Assembly: GCA_028696365.1 (NCBI GenBank) | Contig: JAQVHG010000155.1 | Coordinates: forward strand, 1-5,609 | From: Methanofollis sp. | GTDB lineage: Archaea; Halobacteriota; Methanomicrobia; Methanomicrobiales; Methanofollaceae | DNA length: 5,609 bases | Direction of reading: 5' to 3' | The notes under the pieces: model-generated | Databases searched by the model: none | The model's input: the letters and a program-made list of their open reading frames with translations, nothing else | What the model was told of the DNA's origin: nothing | Part shown: positions 1 to 5,080 of the stretch, piece by piece | Layout of the letters: every line of letters starts with the position of its first letter | Numbering within the stretch: the first letter of the stretch is position 1 | Made by a program: the position numbers and the translations under genes

Positions 1-1039
1 GGGCGAAGTCGTCTCTCACGTTCTTCCTGGCCGCCTGGGCCTTTCCATAGTATTTCCCATAGTACCCGGCAGAGAGGGCGAAGGTTCCGAGCATGATCCG
101 CCGGCGGACCTCGGCGCCGAAGTGCTCTTTGCGGTGGTCCTGGTAGGCCTCGTGCCAGGAGCGGATGGTGTCCGCACCCGGGCCGTACCTGACGCCGTCG
201 AAGCGGGCCAGGTTCGAGGATGCCTCGCAGGTGCAGGTGACGTAGTACGCGGCAAGGGCGTACTGCATGCTCGGCATCGAGCACTCGACGACCTCGGCAC
301 CGAATTCGGTGAACTTCTCGATGGCCGCCTGCACCTGTGCGGCGACGGCGGGGTCGACGCCTTTCCCGAAGAACTCGGCCGGGACGCCGATCCGCAGCCC
401 CTTCACCTCAGGGGCGGGGGTGTGGTCGTACGGGCGGTCGAGGGAGGTGGCGTCGCGGGGGTCGTGGCCTGCGATGGCCGAGAAGAGTTTTGAGACGTCC
501 CCGACGGTCCGCCCCATCGGCCCGACGCCTTCGAGCGAGTTGGCATAGGCGATGAGCCCGTACCTGGAAGTCCGGCCGTAGGTGGGTTTGAGCCCGACGA
601 TCCCGCAGAAGGCGGCCGGGCATCTGATCGATCCCCCGGTGTCGGTGCCGAGGGCCATGTCGACGAGACCGCCGGCGATGGCCGCGGCGCTCCCGCCTGA
701 CGATCCGCCCGGCACCCTGCTCTCGTCGACTGGGTTGGTGGTCGGGCCGTAGGCGCTCGACTCGGTGGTGCTCCCCATCCCGAACTCGTCCATGTTGGTC
801 TTGCCGACGATGGCGGCCCCGGCCTCCTTGAGGAGGGTGACGACGTGAGCGTCGTACGGCGGGACGTAGCCCTTGAGGATCGCCGAACCGCAGGTGGTCT
901 GGATCCCAGCGGTGGAGATGTTGTCTTTGACGGCGACTTTGACCCCGGCAAGGGGTCCGTCGTCCTGGTGGTCTGCCTTCCGGCAGAGAGTGACGAAGGC
1001 GTTCCAGCGGTCTTCGGCGTCGAAGGTGACAACTCCCAT
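1..1039 (-). CDS. gatA: Asp-tRNA(Asn)/Glu-tRNA(Gln) amidotransferase subunit A (partial, C-terminus outside window)
   Basis: GatA is the amidase subunit of GatCAB. It hydrolyses glutamine and releases ammonia used to convert Asp-tRNA(Asn) or Glu-tRNA(Gln) to the amidated form in the cytoplasm. The minus-strand frame is open from ATG at 1039 to the window edge, giving 346 codons with no stop. It carries the complete amidase signature: the catalytic lysine is K38 in VAVKDN, the cis-serine is S113 in PGGSSGGSAAA, and the nucleophile is S137 in GTDTGGSIRCPAAF. The 75- and 24-residue spacings match K79/S154/S178 of Staphylococcus aureus GatA. The N-terminus is about 40 residues shorter than the bacterial protein. 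I estimate that roughly 80-90 C-terminal residues are missing (family length about 430). The ATG directly follows the gatC stop, and a GGTGGTG Shine-Dalgarno-like sequence lies inside the end of gatC, so the two are translationally coupled. In archaea with GatDE, GatCAB mainly serves Asn-tRNA; that role here is inferred. Confidence 0.97.
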   Translation of the reverse strand, partial: MGVVTFDAEDRWNAFVTLCRKADHQDDGPLAGVKVAVKDNISTAGIQTTCGSAILKGYVPPYDAHVVTLLKEAGAAIVGKTNMDEFGMGSTTESSAYGPTTNPVDESRVPGGSSGGSAAAIAGGLVDMALGTDTGGSIRCPAAFCGIVGLKPTYGRTSRYGLIAYANSLEGVGPMGRTVGDVSKLFSAIAGHDPRDATSLDRPYDHTPAPEVKGLRIGVPAEFFGKGVDPAVAAQVQAAIEKFTEFGAEVVECSMPSMQYALAAYYVTCTCEASSNLARFDGVRYGPGADTIRSWHEAYQDHRKEHFGAEVRRRIMLGTFALSAGYYGKYYGKAQAARKNVRDDFA

Positions 1040-1312
1040 TTAGAGCACCACCCTTGGGGCCTTGATGTACCCGTCTTCCGACTCGCCGGCACCCTTCAGG
1101 GCGTCGTCGAGGGGGAGAGAGGCGACGACCTCGTCCTCTCTGAAGACGTTGGTCGTCACTGCCTCTGGTCTTTCACCGGCCTCCACCTGGTCGAGGAGGT
1201 CGAAATATTCCAGGATCGCGTTGAACTGCCCGGTAAACTCGGAGAGTTCTTCTTTCGATATCCCGATATCTGCGAGTATTGCGATATGTGCTACCTCTGT
1301 TTCAGAAACCAT
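1040..1312 (-). CDS. gatC: Asp-tRNA(Asn)/Glu-tRNA(Gln) amidotransferase subunit C
   Basis: GatC is the small subunit that wraps around and stabilises GatA against GatB in the tRNA-dependent amidotransferase. The 90-residue product fits the family's usual 90-100 residues. It begins MVSETEVAHIAILADIGIS, followed by an ELSEFTGQFNAILEYFDLLDQ helix around residues 22-42. The typical C-terminal signature follows: NVFREDEV near residues 55-62 and ESEDGYIKAPRVV at the end. The frame stays open upstream to an ATG at 1366, but the 18 extra residues lie across the TATA box and leader and do not resemble GatC, so the ATG at 1312 is preferred. A GGGTAGGG sequence 6 nt upstream of that ATG may act as a weak ribosome binding site. 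The stop codon TAA is immediately followed by the gatA ATG, so the genes form an operon, probably continuing to other gat genes outside the window. Confidence 0.95.
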   Translation of the reverse strand: MVSETEVAHIAILADIGISKEELSEFTGQFNAILEYFDLLDQVEAGERPEAVTTNVFREDEVVASLPLDDALKGAGESEDGYIKAPRVVL

Positions 1313-1354
1313 GCATGTCCCTACCCATGTCAGATAAGTACCCTTGTACCGACT

Positions 1355-1362
1355 TTTTATAA
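1355..1362 (-). promoter_or_regulatory. gatC: TATA box of the gatC-gatA operon
   Basis: On the minus strand the sequence reads TTATAAAA, a good match to the archaeal TATA element. Transcription would start about 25 nt downstream, near 1332, giving a leader of about 20 nt before the gatC ATG at 1312. The position supports the shorter gatC start and an operon promoter separate from the asparagine-synthase-like gene further upstream. Seen by eye only; no transcript data. Confidence 0.6.
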
Positions 1363-1407
1363 CCATTATGATACGGTCAACAGCCGGATTTGTTTTTTGT
1401 ACTGGGG

Positions 1408-1549
1408 AAAATAAATACGTTCAAGCCGATATTTTCCTTTTACTCTGATGGTTGAATCTCACATGGTAATAAAAGTGTCCGCTATGGGAACAGCCTCTTT
1501 GGTGCTGTATGATCTGATGAGAAAGAATGGATTTGATGAGTTCATTTGA
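1408..1549 (+). CDS. Possible 33-residue ORF (or 5' remnant of a gene) with an upstream TATA-like element
   Basis: A short plus-strand ORF starts at ATG 1448 and ends at TGA 1547-1549. The product begins MVESHMVIKVSAMGTASLV and ends LYDLMRKNGFDEFI. An AATAAATA element at about 1410-1417 lies roughly 35 nt upstream of the ATG, which would suit a nearly leaderless transcript. There is no clear Shine-Dalgarno sequence. The same frame stays open after the TGA for another 23 codons (to TGA at 1619), so the ORF could be the beginning of a longer gene broken by a stop. I do not recognise the family. It may equally be chance, and the region has lower GC than the neighbouring genes. Confidence 0.2.
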
Positions 1550-1737
1550 ATTATTGGGACTGATTATTCATCAGAGGGGAGACTGTCACTTGGTCGTCCC
1601 CGCGCAAAAGGGGGGGTCTGAGATCGGCATCCGGCGTCGTCGTTCCTGTTTTCATCATTGTGTTGTGGGGGTGGAGGGATCTTCGCTGGTGTGAGGAAAC
1701 GAACGACTGAGATCTTGATGTGGACATCTCGTGAAAC
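1550..1737. other. Intergenic segment without recognised features
   Basis: This segment lies between the small ORF and the MITE-like element. It contains a run of seven G (about 1611-1617) and no gene, RNA or clear promoter that I can support. Its last eight bases are the left target-site duplication of the element that follows. Confidence 0.5.
1730..1737. repeat. Left target-site duplication of the MITE-like element
   Basis: CGTGAAAC immediately precedes the left terminal inverted repeat. The matching copy directly after the right end is CGCGAAAC (7 of 8 identical). Eight-base duplications are typical of IS6-family transposition, among others. Confidence 0.65.
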
Positions 1738-2011
1738 GGCTGTGTAGAAACCCTATGGACAACTATCTCTCTGGGGGGCGTGCCGCACCCCGGGCCCCCC
1801 GCGACACGATAGGTCGGATAGGTCGAGGCCGGTAACACCCCTCTCATTGGTTCTCGATTTTGCCTTCCCGACCTCATCGTGGTCCCCTGGATGAAGATAG
1901 GGGTGGGAAGGCATCATGGGTAACTGTGACGGGAGTGCTCCCCCCCTCGACCTATCGTGTCGCGGCACCCCTCCCGCCAGAGAACATCATCACGAGGGTT
2001 TCTACAGAGCC
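1738..2011. mobile_element. MITE-like non-autonomous element, 274 bp, repeat family copy A
   Basis: The element is bounded by inverted ends: GGCTGTGTAGAAACCCT at 1738-1754 and the reverse complement of GGCTCTGTAGAAACCCT at 1995-2011 (16 of 17 match). It is flanked by CGTGAAAC and CGCGAAAC. Inside lie further inverted pairs: GTGCCGC (1780-1786) with GCGGCAC (1962-1968), an 18-bp perfect stem 1799-1816 with 1948-1965, and a 9-bp perfect stem TGCCTTCCC (1861-1869) with GGGAAGGCA (1905-1913). The whole element can therefore fold as one long interrupted hairpin, and the two arms are diverged copies of each other. No transposase is encoded, so it would need one supplied in trans. The GGCTCTGTAGAAA ends and 8-bp duplication resemble IS6-family ends, but that family assignment is an inference. 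Two overlapping minus-strand frames across it are composition artefacts. Confidence 0.75.
1799..1965. repeat. 18-bp perfect inverted repeat within copy A
   Basis: The left arm 1799-1816 reads CCGCGACACGATAGGTCG and the right arm 1948-1965 is its exact reverse complement, 131 nt apart. In the left arm the ATAGGTCG end is tandemly duplicated (1809-1825), so the right arm can also pair in a shifted register with GGTCGAGG at 1821-1828. Confidence 0.85.
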
Positions 2012-2019
2012 CGCGAAAC
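2012..2019. repeat. Right target-site duplication of the MITE-like element
   Basis: CGCGAAAC directly follows the right terminal inverted repeat and matches the left flank CGTGAAAC at 7 of 8 positions. One mismatch suggests the insertion is not very recent. Confidence 0.65.
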
Positions 2020-2353
2020 ACATTGTTCAGTCAATTATTTCTCTCACGAGAGAAGAGTGGAGTAGGATGCCACACGCCACCGCCTTGCCACACCACCCGC
2101 GTGAACTCCTGGTGGTCCAGGACACCTGGCAACGTCTCTTGCAGCACGGCCCCCTTCTGATTTACAGCCGTTTGCAGCAGTTTGCGGAAGGCGCTGCAAC
2201 TCAACGGAGGGCGTGTCTTCGGCCGATCGGGTTTATCTCCATCTCTCGACGAGACCGACCGATCGTTTGCAACATTTTGGATATCGCACCCACCAACACC
2301 CGCAGACCCATGAGGGCCCTGGCTACTGTGTGGGTGTGGGTTTTGCTGTAAAC

Positions 2354-2397
2354 GAGTACTAATAGAGAGACGCGTCTCTCTCTCTGTACTAGTACTC
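2354..2397. repeat. Nested palindrome with 18-bp perfect core
   Basis: The outer arms GAGTACTA (2354-2361) and TAGTACTC (2390-2397) are exact inverted copies. The core AGAGAGACG (2364-2372) and CGTCTCTCT (2373-2381) is a perfect 18-bp palindrome with no loop. The asymmetry lies only in a 2-nt versus 8-nt linker. A gapless core suggests a dimeric protein-binding site or cruciform more readily than an RNA terminator, and no T-tract follows. Confidence 0.7.
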
Positions 2398-2439
2398 TCA
2401 GATCGAACGCCGTCCTGCACCGATTGATCTTCGCGGCAC

Positions 2440-2470
2440 CTGCTGAAATTCTGCTGAAAACCTGCTGAAA
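2440..2470 (+). repeat. Three direct repeats of CTGCTGAAA at 11-bp spacing
   Basis: Exact copies lie at 2440-2448, 2451-2459 and 2462-2470. The 11-bp period places each copy on the same helical face, as in iterons or multi-site operators. They lie 43 bp from the palindrome at 2354-2397. No gene reading away from them is convincing. Confidence 0.75.
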
Positions 2471-2635
2471 TGTTGTAAACGTCGTTGGTGATCTGGACTG
2501 CCGCCTCGCGCCCGGAGTGTGCGTGCCTGGGAGGGCGTGCATGATCCCGCAATGGGGGACGATACATTCTGATCATCACTTCTCCTCCCTGTTGCAACCC
2601 GGAGATAAGGCCCGTACGAGGAAGACGATACTTCT

Positions 2636-2861
2636 GGCTGTATAAAAATCCTCTGGACAGTTATTTTCTCTGCGGGGGCTGACCATCGAAGACCAGAGAT
2701 CTTCTTGACTCCTTCCGGTCGTCTCCCCAGGCCCCTGCGTTAGGATTGGGTGGGGGACGGCAGACCCCCTCTTCAGAGATTTTGAATATGCCTTCCCGTC
2801 CCCATCGCCATCCCGGGGGTTCGGGCAGCACTTGCCCCTGGCGCGAGTGATGGGGAAGGCA
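2636..2861 (+). repeat. Repeat family copy B (IS-like left end plus conserved hairpin core)
   Basis: The left end GGCTGTATAAAAATCCT at 2636-2652 aligns with the MITE left end, and the likeness continues through CTGGACAGTTATTTTCTCTG (copy A: ATGGACAACTATCTCTCTG). The hairpin core starts with TGCCTTCCC (2789-2797) and closes with GGGAAGGCA (2853-2861). Within it GGGCA (2823-2827) pairs with TGCCC (2833-2837). No matching right terminal repeat is visible downstream, so this looks like a one-ended or decayed copy. A GC-rich hairpin at about 2915-2935 on the downstream side may be part of a second arm. Confidence 0.6.
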
Positions 2862-2994
2862 CGCCGATCAGAGGTATCGCCCCTCATCGTATGCTCTTCA
2901 CTGTAATCTCGCATCGGGGGCGCGGTGCCCCCACGATGAGGATAGGTAGGAGCGGCAAATTGAACTCGCCCCTCACTGGTTTTCCTGTGAGCAT
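2862..2994. other. Short spacer between repeat copies B and C
   Basis: It contains a GC-rich hairpin, GGGGGC with GCCCCC near 2917-2934, that resembles the CGTGCCGCC module of the repeat family in inverted orientation. Minus-strand frames across it are short and not convincing. Confidence 0.35.
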
Positions 2995-3316
2995 ATCCCA
3001 AAACTCTCTAAGGGTGAAGATCTCCTCGAACTGAAGTGCTTCCTTCCAGAAATTCAAAACGCTCTCCTTGACCGGAGGGCTTGCCGCCCCCCAGACCCCC
3101 CGCCACACGATTGAGTCGAGGACAGTATCTGCTTCATTATGTTCTATGATTGTGCCTTCCCTGCTCTATCTTGCTCCCGGGGGGTCCGGGGGCAACGCCC
3201 CTGGCCAAAGATGTGGGAAGGCGATGGATGTATGGTTACACTACAAAGAGGTGAGGATCTCTCAACTCATCCATCGCTATCAATCGATGAGGATGAGGGC
3301 CGGAGAGTTTTGGGAT
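2995..3316. repeat. Repeat family copy C, bracketed by a 14-bp perfect inverted repeat
   Basis: ATCCCAAAACTCTC at 2995-3008 and GAGAGTTTTGGGAT at 3303-3316 are exact inverted copies enclosing about 294 bp. Between them lie the GC-rich module GGGCTTGCCGCCCCCCAGAC (from 3077), the CCACACGATTGAGTCGAGG box that parallels the GACACGATAGGTCG box of copy A, and the hairpin core TGCCTTCCC (3153-3161) to GGGAAGGC (3215-3222), with an inner CCGGGGGCAACGCCCCTGG hairpin. The IS-like GGCTCTGTAGAAA end is not recognisable here. The reading frame across it (3068-3463) is a by-product of the repeat. Confidence 0.55.
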
Positions 3317-3527
3317 GACCTCTGTCTTAATATGGAAGATCAAGCGACGAGAAATTTTCATCCCATATATGTGAGGCGAGACCTCGCTTCATACCGAATT
3401 CTCCAGGGGCTGTATTCAAAATTTCTGGGTGGAACGTTCTGGTTCAAGTCTCTGGAGGTTTAGGGATATCTTCACATCCCGAAGACCGGCTCTGCAGGGC
3501 CTCGTGGAGATCCTGTTCAGTCAGCGA
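3317..3527. other. Intergenic segment downstream of the asparagine-synthase-like gene
   Basis: No gene or clear T-rich terminator is seen. It contains a small imperfect inverted repeat, GAGGCGAGACCTCGCTTC (around 3371-3389), and a weak hairpin GGGAT/ATCCC at 3464-3481. The weak hairpin lies about 50 nt past the stop of the minus-strand gene and could contribute to its 3' end. Confidence 0.35.
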
Positions 3528-4544
3528 TCACTCTCCATCCAGTGCCTGCAGGTATTCACCGACCCGGCGGTGGCCATTGCGACGGGCGAGTTTCTGGATC
3601 GTCTTCCAGATCCCGCTGCCGTACTGCATCGCCTTCTTCTCTGCCATCGCAAATTCGTAGGGGATGTGCCGTTCTGCAACGGTTCTCAGGGGCAGTTTTC
3701 GCACCTTTCCCTTGATGAGGGACGGGACCGGGAGGGCGCGGGCCGCTGCCACCACGCGCAGGTCAAGGTACGGGGGCGAGAATGCAGTACCATAAGAGGA
3801 GGCCACCGCCCGGTCCCTGGCCACCTGACGGGGAAGGTCGAGGCGGTCGTGTTCGAGTGCTGCGGCGAGGTTGGGGGTTTCAAGGTAGCGGGCATACCCG
3901 CCGAAGAGTTCGTCGGCGCCCTGGCCGGTGAGCACCCGGGGGTACCCCTGGTCCTCTGCCCACCTCGCGACGAAGACCTCGGTCGCGGCGATGGAGGCGT
4001 CGACCGGGTTTGGGGCACCGAGGAGACCAGCGACTTCACGAAGTGCCTCTTCGACCTCGGGCATCGTGACGGTCACGGCCTCGCACTCGATCCCGCAGGC
4101 CGCGGCGAGGCTGAGGGCCAGGTGGTGGTCGTGCGAGTCTTCGAGCCCGACGACGACGGCCGGTCTCTCAGCGCGTGCGGCGACGAGCGCAGAGTCCACC
4201 CCACCTGAGAGGGCGACGGCGGTCCTGTCGGTTGCCCTGAGTTCGATGGCGGTGAGGATCGCGGCCTCAAGGTCGTCGGGGGGGGGGGCCGGGCAGACGG
4301 TGCCGACGACCTCGCCGCCGCAGGTGAGCGTGCCAGCCGGTGCGGGGCCGTCCCTGATCCCGAAGTGGTCCCGCGCCGTCCACTCCCTGTACCTCAGGAA
4401 AAACTCCCCGCCGAAGTGAGCCGGGGCGAAGGGGTCGGCGCTGACGGCCGTCCGCACCTCCTTTTCTGAGAGACGTCGGCCGTTTCTTTCCACCCATCCG
4501 TCGAGGTAAAAACCGTCCCCGCCGTCCGCGCCTGTGCGACTCAT
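3528..4544 (-). CDS. Stand-alone asparagine-synthase-family protein (PP-loop amidotransferase domain, vestigial glutaminase part)
   Basis: The 338-residue product has the ATP-pyrophosphatase domain of asparagine synthetase B: SGGVDSA at residues 113-119 binds ATP phosphates, TGQGADELFGGY at 206-217 is the second signature, and EKKAMQYGSGIWK at 302-314 fits the conserved C-terminal lysine region. Family chemistry is adenylation of a carboxylate (aspartate) followed by amide formation. Residues 1-90 keep only scraps of a class II glutaminase domain, such as the ARDHFGIR motif at 57-64 and APAGTL at 68-73. There is no Cys2, so glutamine hydrolysis is not expected. It may use free ammonia, a partner glutaminase, or a different substrate. 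An 11-C tract encodes APPP at 86-89. No Shine-Dalgarno sequence precedes the ATG, whereas a weak TATA-like element suggests a leaderless message. The gene is co-oriented with gatCA but separated by 2.2 kb. Family assignment is sure; the exact product is not. Confidence 0.9.
   Translation of the reverse strand: MSRTGADGGDGFYLDGWVERNGRRLSEKEVRTAVSADPFAPAHFGGEFFLRYREWTARDHFGIRDGPAPAGTLTCGGEVVGTVCPAPPPDDLEAAILTAIELRATDRTAVALSGGVDSALVAARAERPAVVVGLEDSHDHHLALSLAAACGIECEAVTVTMPEVEEALREVAGLLGAPNPVDASIAATEVFVARWAEDQGYPRVLTGQGADELFGGYARYLETPNLAAALEHDRLDLPRQVARDRAVASSYGTAFSPPYLDLRVVAAARALPVPSLIKGKVRKLPLRTVAERHIPYEFAMAEKKAMQYGSGIWKTIQKLARRNGHRRVGEYLQALDGE
4278..4288 (-). repeat. Homopolymer tract of 11 C (coding strand) inside the asparagine-synthase-like gene
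   Basis: The plus strand has 11 consecutive G, read as GCC CCC CCC CCC on the coding strand. At this length the N-terminal part and the PP-loop domain share one frame. Any change not divisible by three would separate them. Confidence 0.9.
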
Positions 4545-4570
4545 TGCCGGTAGGGTTGGGTGCGGGCCGA

Positions 4571-4578
4571 TAAGATAC
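4571..4578 (-). promoter_or_regulatory. Putative TATA-like element for the asparagine-synthase-like gene
   Basis: The minus strand reads TATCTTA within GGGTATCTTATCGG, about 30 nt before the ATG at 4544. With the usual 25-nt distance, transcription would begin within a few bases of the start codon. That fits a leaderless mRNA and the missing ribosome binding site. The element is weak. Confidence 0.35.
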
Positions 4579-4661
4579 CCGCGGATGGGGACATGCGCAT
4601 GGGAGAGTGGGCAAGAACGGGGTGCTTGTGAATGAAGTAGTGCTCAAGAATAGAACTGAAC

Positions 4662-4889
4662 GGCTCTGTAGAAATCCTCTTGATGAATCTCTCAGGCGAG
4701 GGGCGTGCCGCCCCCCGAACCCCCTGCCGATGAAGATTGGCGGAGGATTGCGTCCCGTCTTCATGATCTTAACTCTATCTTCCCGTCCCCATCGCCATCG
4801 CGGGGGTCCGGGCGGCACTCGCCCCCGGCGGGGGCAAGGGGGAAGGCGACGAAGGCATGGGTGCGCGATGAAAATTTTGGGATGACCTC
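4662..4889 (+). repeat. Repeat family copy D (IS-like left end, GC module, hairpin core, TTTTGGGATGACCTC tail)
   Basis: It opens with GGCTCTGTAGAAA at 4662-4674, identical to the right end of the copy A element in inverted orientation. Next comes GGGGCGTGCCGCCCCCCGAA (from 4699), then the core CTTCCC (4779-4784) to GGGAAGGC (4840-4847). The core sequence CGTCCCCATCGCCATC is shared exactly with copy B, and the inner GGGCGGCACTCGCCC hairpin differs from copy B only by a few compensating changes. The tail TTTTGGGATGACCTC (4875-4889) is identical to copy C 3308-3322. No right terminal inverted repeat is visible before 5098. It lies between two divergently transcribed genes. Confidence 0.65.
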
Positions 4890-5018
4890 ATCAGTTATTG
4901 CCTGGAGCACTACCGTGATATGGGGGATCTGTGGATCTCGTTAGAAAAGAGAGGTGGCGCATATTGGATGAATAATTCAAGGGCGAGTTTTATGAATGCT
5001 TGTTTTTTTGTACCGTAA
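4872..5018 (+). pseudogene. Possible 48-codon coding remnant without a start, fused to the tail of repeat copy D
   Basis: After a stop at 4869-4871 the frame is open to TAA at 5016-5018. The peptide opens KFWDDLISYCLEHYRDMGD and continues LWISLEKRGGAYWMNNSRAS, ending FMNACFFVP. Its composition looks protein-like, yet there is no start codon near the beginning and no family I recognise. It may be the 3' end of a gene cut off by the repeat, or chance. Seven T at 5003-5009 fall inside it. Confidence 0.25.
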
Positions 5019-5038
5019 AAATCGATATGTTCATATTC

Positions 5039-5047
5039 AATATATAG
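5039..5047 (+). promoter_or_regulatory. TATA box for the beta-helix surface protein gene
   Basis: AATATATAG lies in a strongly AT-rich stretch (about 5015-5080) in otherwise GC-rich DNA. It would place the transcript start near 5065-5070, giving a leader of about 30 nt that includes the AGGAGGG ribosome binding site. Confidence 0.55.
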
Positions 5048-5080
5048 TTTATAATTACTCATCTCTAATCTACTATTTCC

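Larger units (their letters stand above)
2020..2635. other. 616-bp intergenic segment with two dubious antisense ORFs, a palindrome and phased direct repeats
   Basis: No recognisable gene. Two frames on opposite strands compete for the same DNA. One is a plus-strand ORF from ATG 2067 to TAA 2349-2351 (94 residues, beginning MPHATALPHHPRELLVVQDT). The other is a minus-strand ORF from ATG 2576 to about 2031 (181 codons) with a good GGGAGGAG Shine-Dalgarno sequence 6 nt upstream. The minus-strand product is rich in R, S, P and Q, runs through the 2354-2397 palindrome and has no domain I recognise. At most one could be real. The segment also carries the palindrome and the CTGCTGAAA repeats listed separately. 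Confidence 0.4.

Noticed and set aside
403..1092. Long minus-strand frame of 229 residues across gatA/gatC
   Set aside because: It is a shifted frame of the real gatA, which has intact amidase motifs; the alternative is only S/P/T/R-rich sequence.
1313..1366. Upstream ATG start for gatC at 1366
   Set aside because: The extension covers the TATA box and probable transcript start and does not resemble GatC.
845..1414. Plus-strand frame of 189 residues antisense to gatA-gatC
   Set aside because: It lies antisense to two clearly conserved genes and across the gatC promoter; no recognisable domain.
1551..1968. Two overlapping minus-strand frames over the left half of the MITE-like element
   Set aside because: They span inverted repeats and low-complexity C/G runs with no recognisable protein.
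3068..3463. Plus-strand frame of 131 residues in the 2.2-kb gap
   Set aside because: It is built mostly from repeat copy C (GC module and hairpin core), so it is best explained as repeat sequence.
3429..4208. Plus-strand frame of 259 residues antisense to the asparagine-synthase-like gene
   Set aside because: It is a mirror of the GC-rich coding strand; the minus strand carries the PP-loop and GQGADELFGGY motifs.
4779..4847. Copy D hairpin as an intrinsic transcription terminator
   Set aside because: It lies between divergently transcribed genes with no transcript expected to end there, and no T-tract follows the stem.
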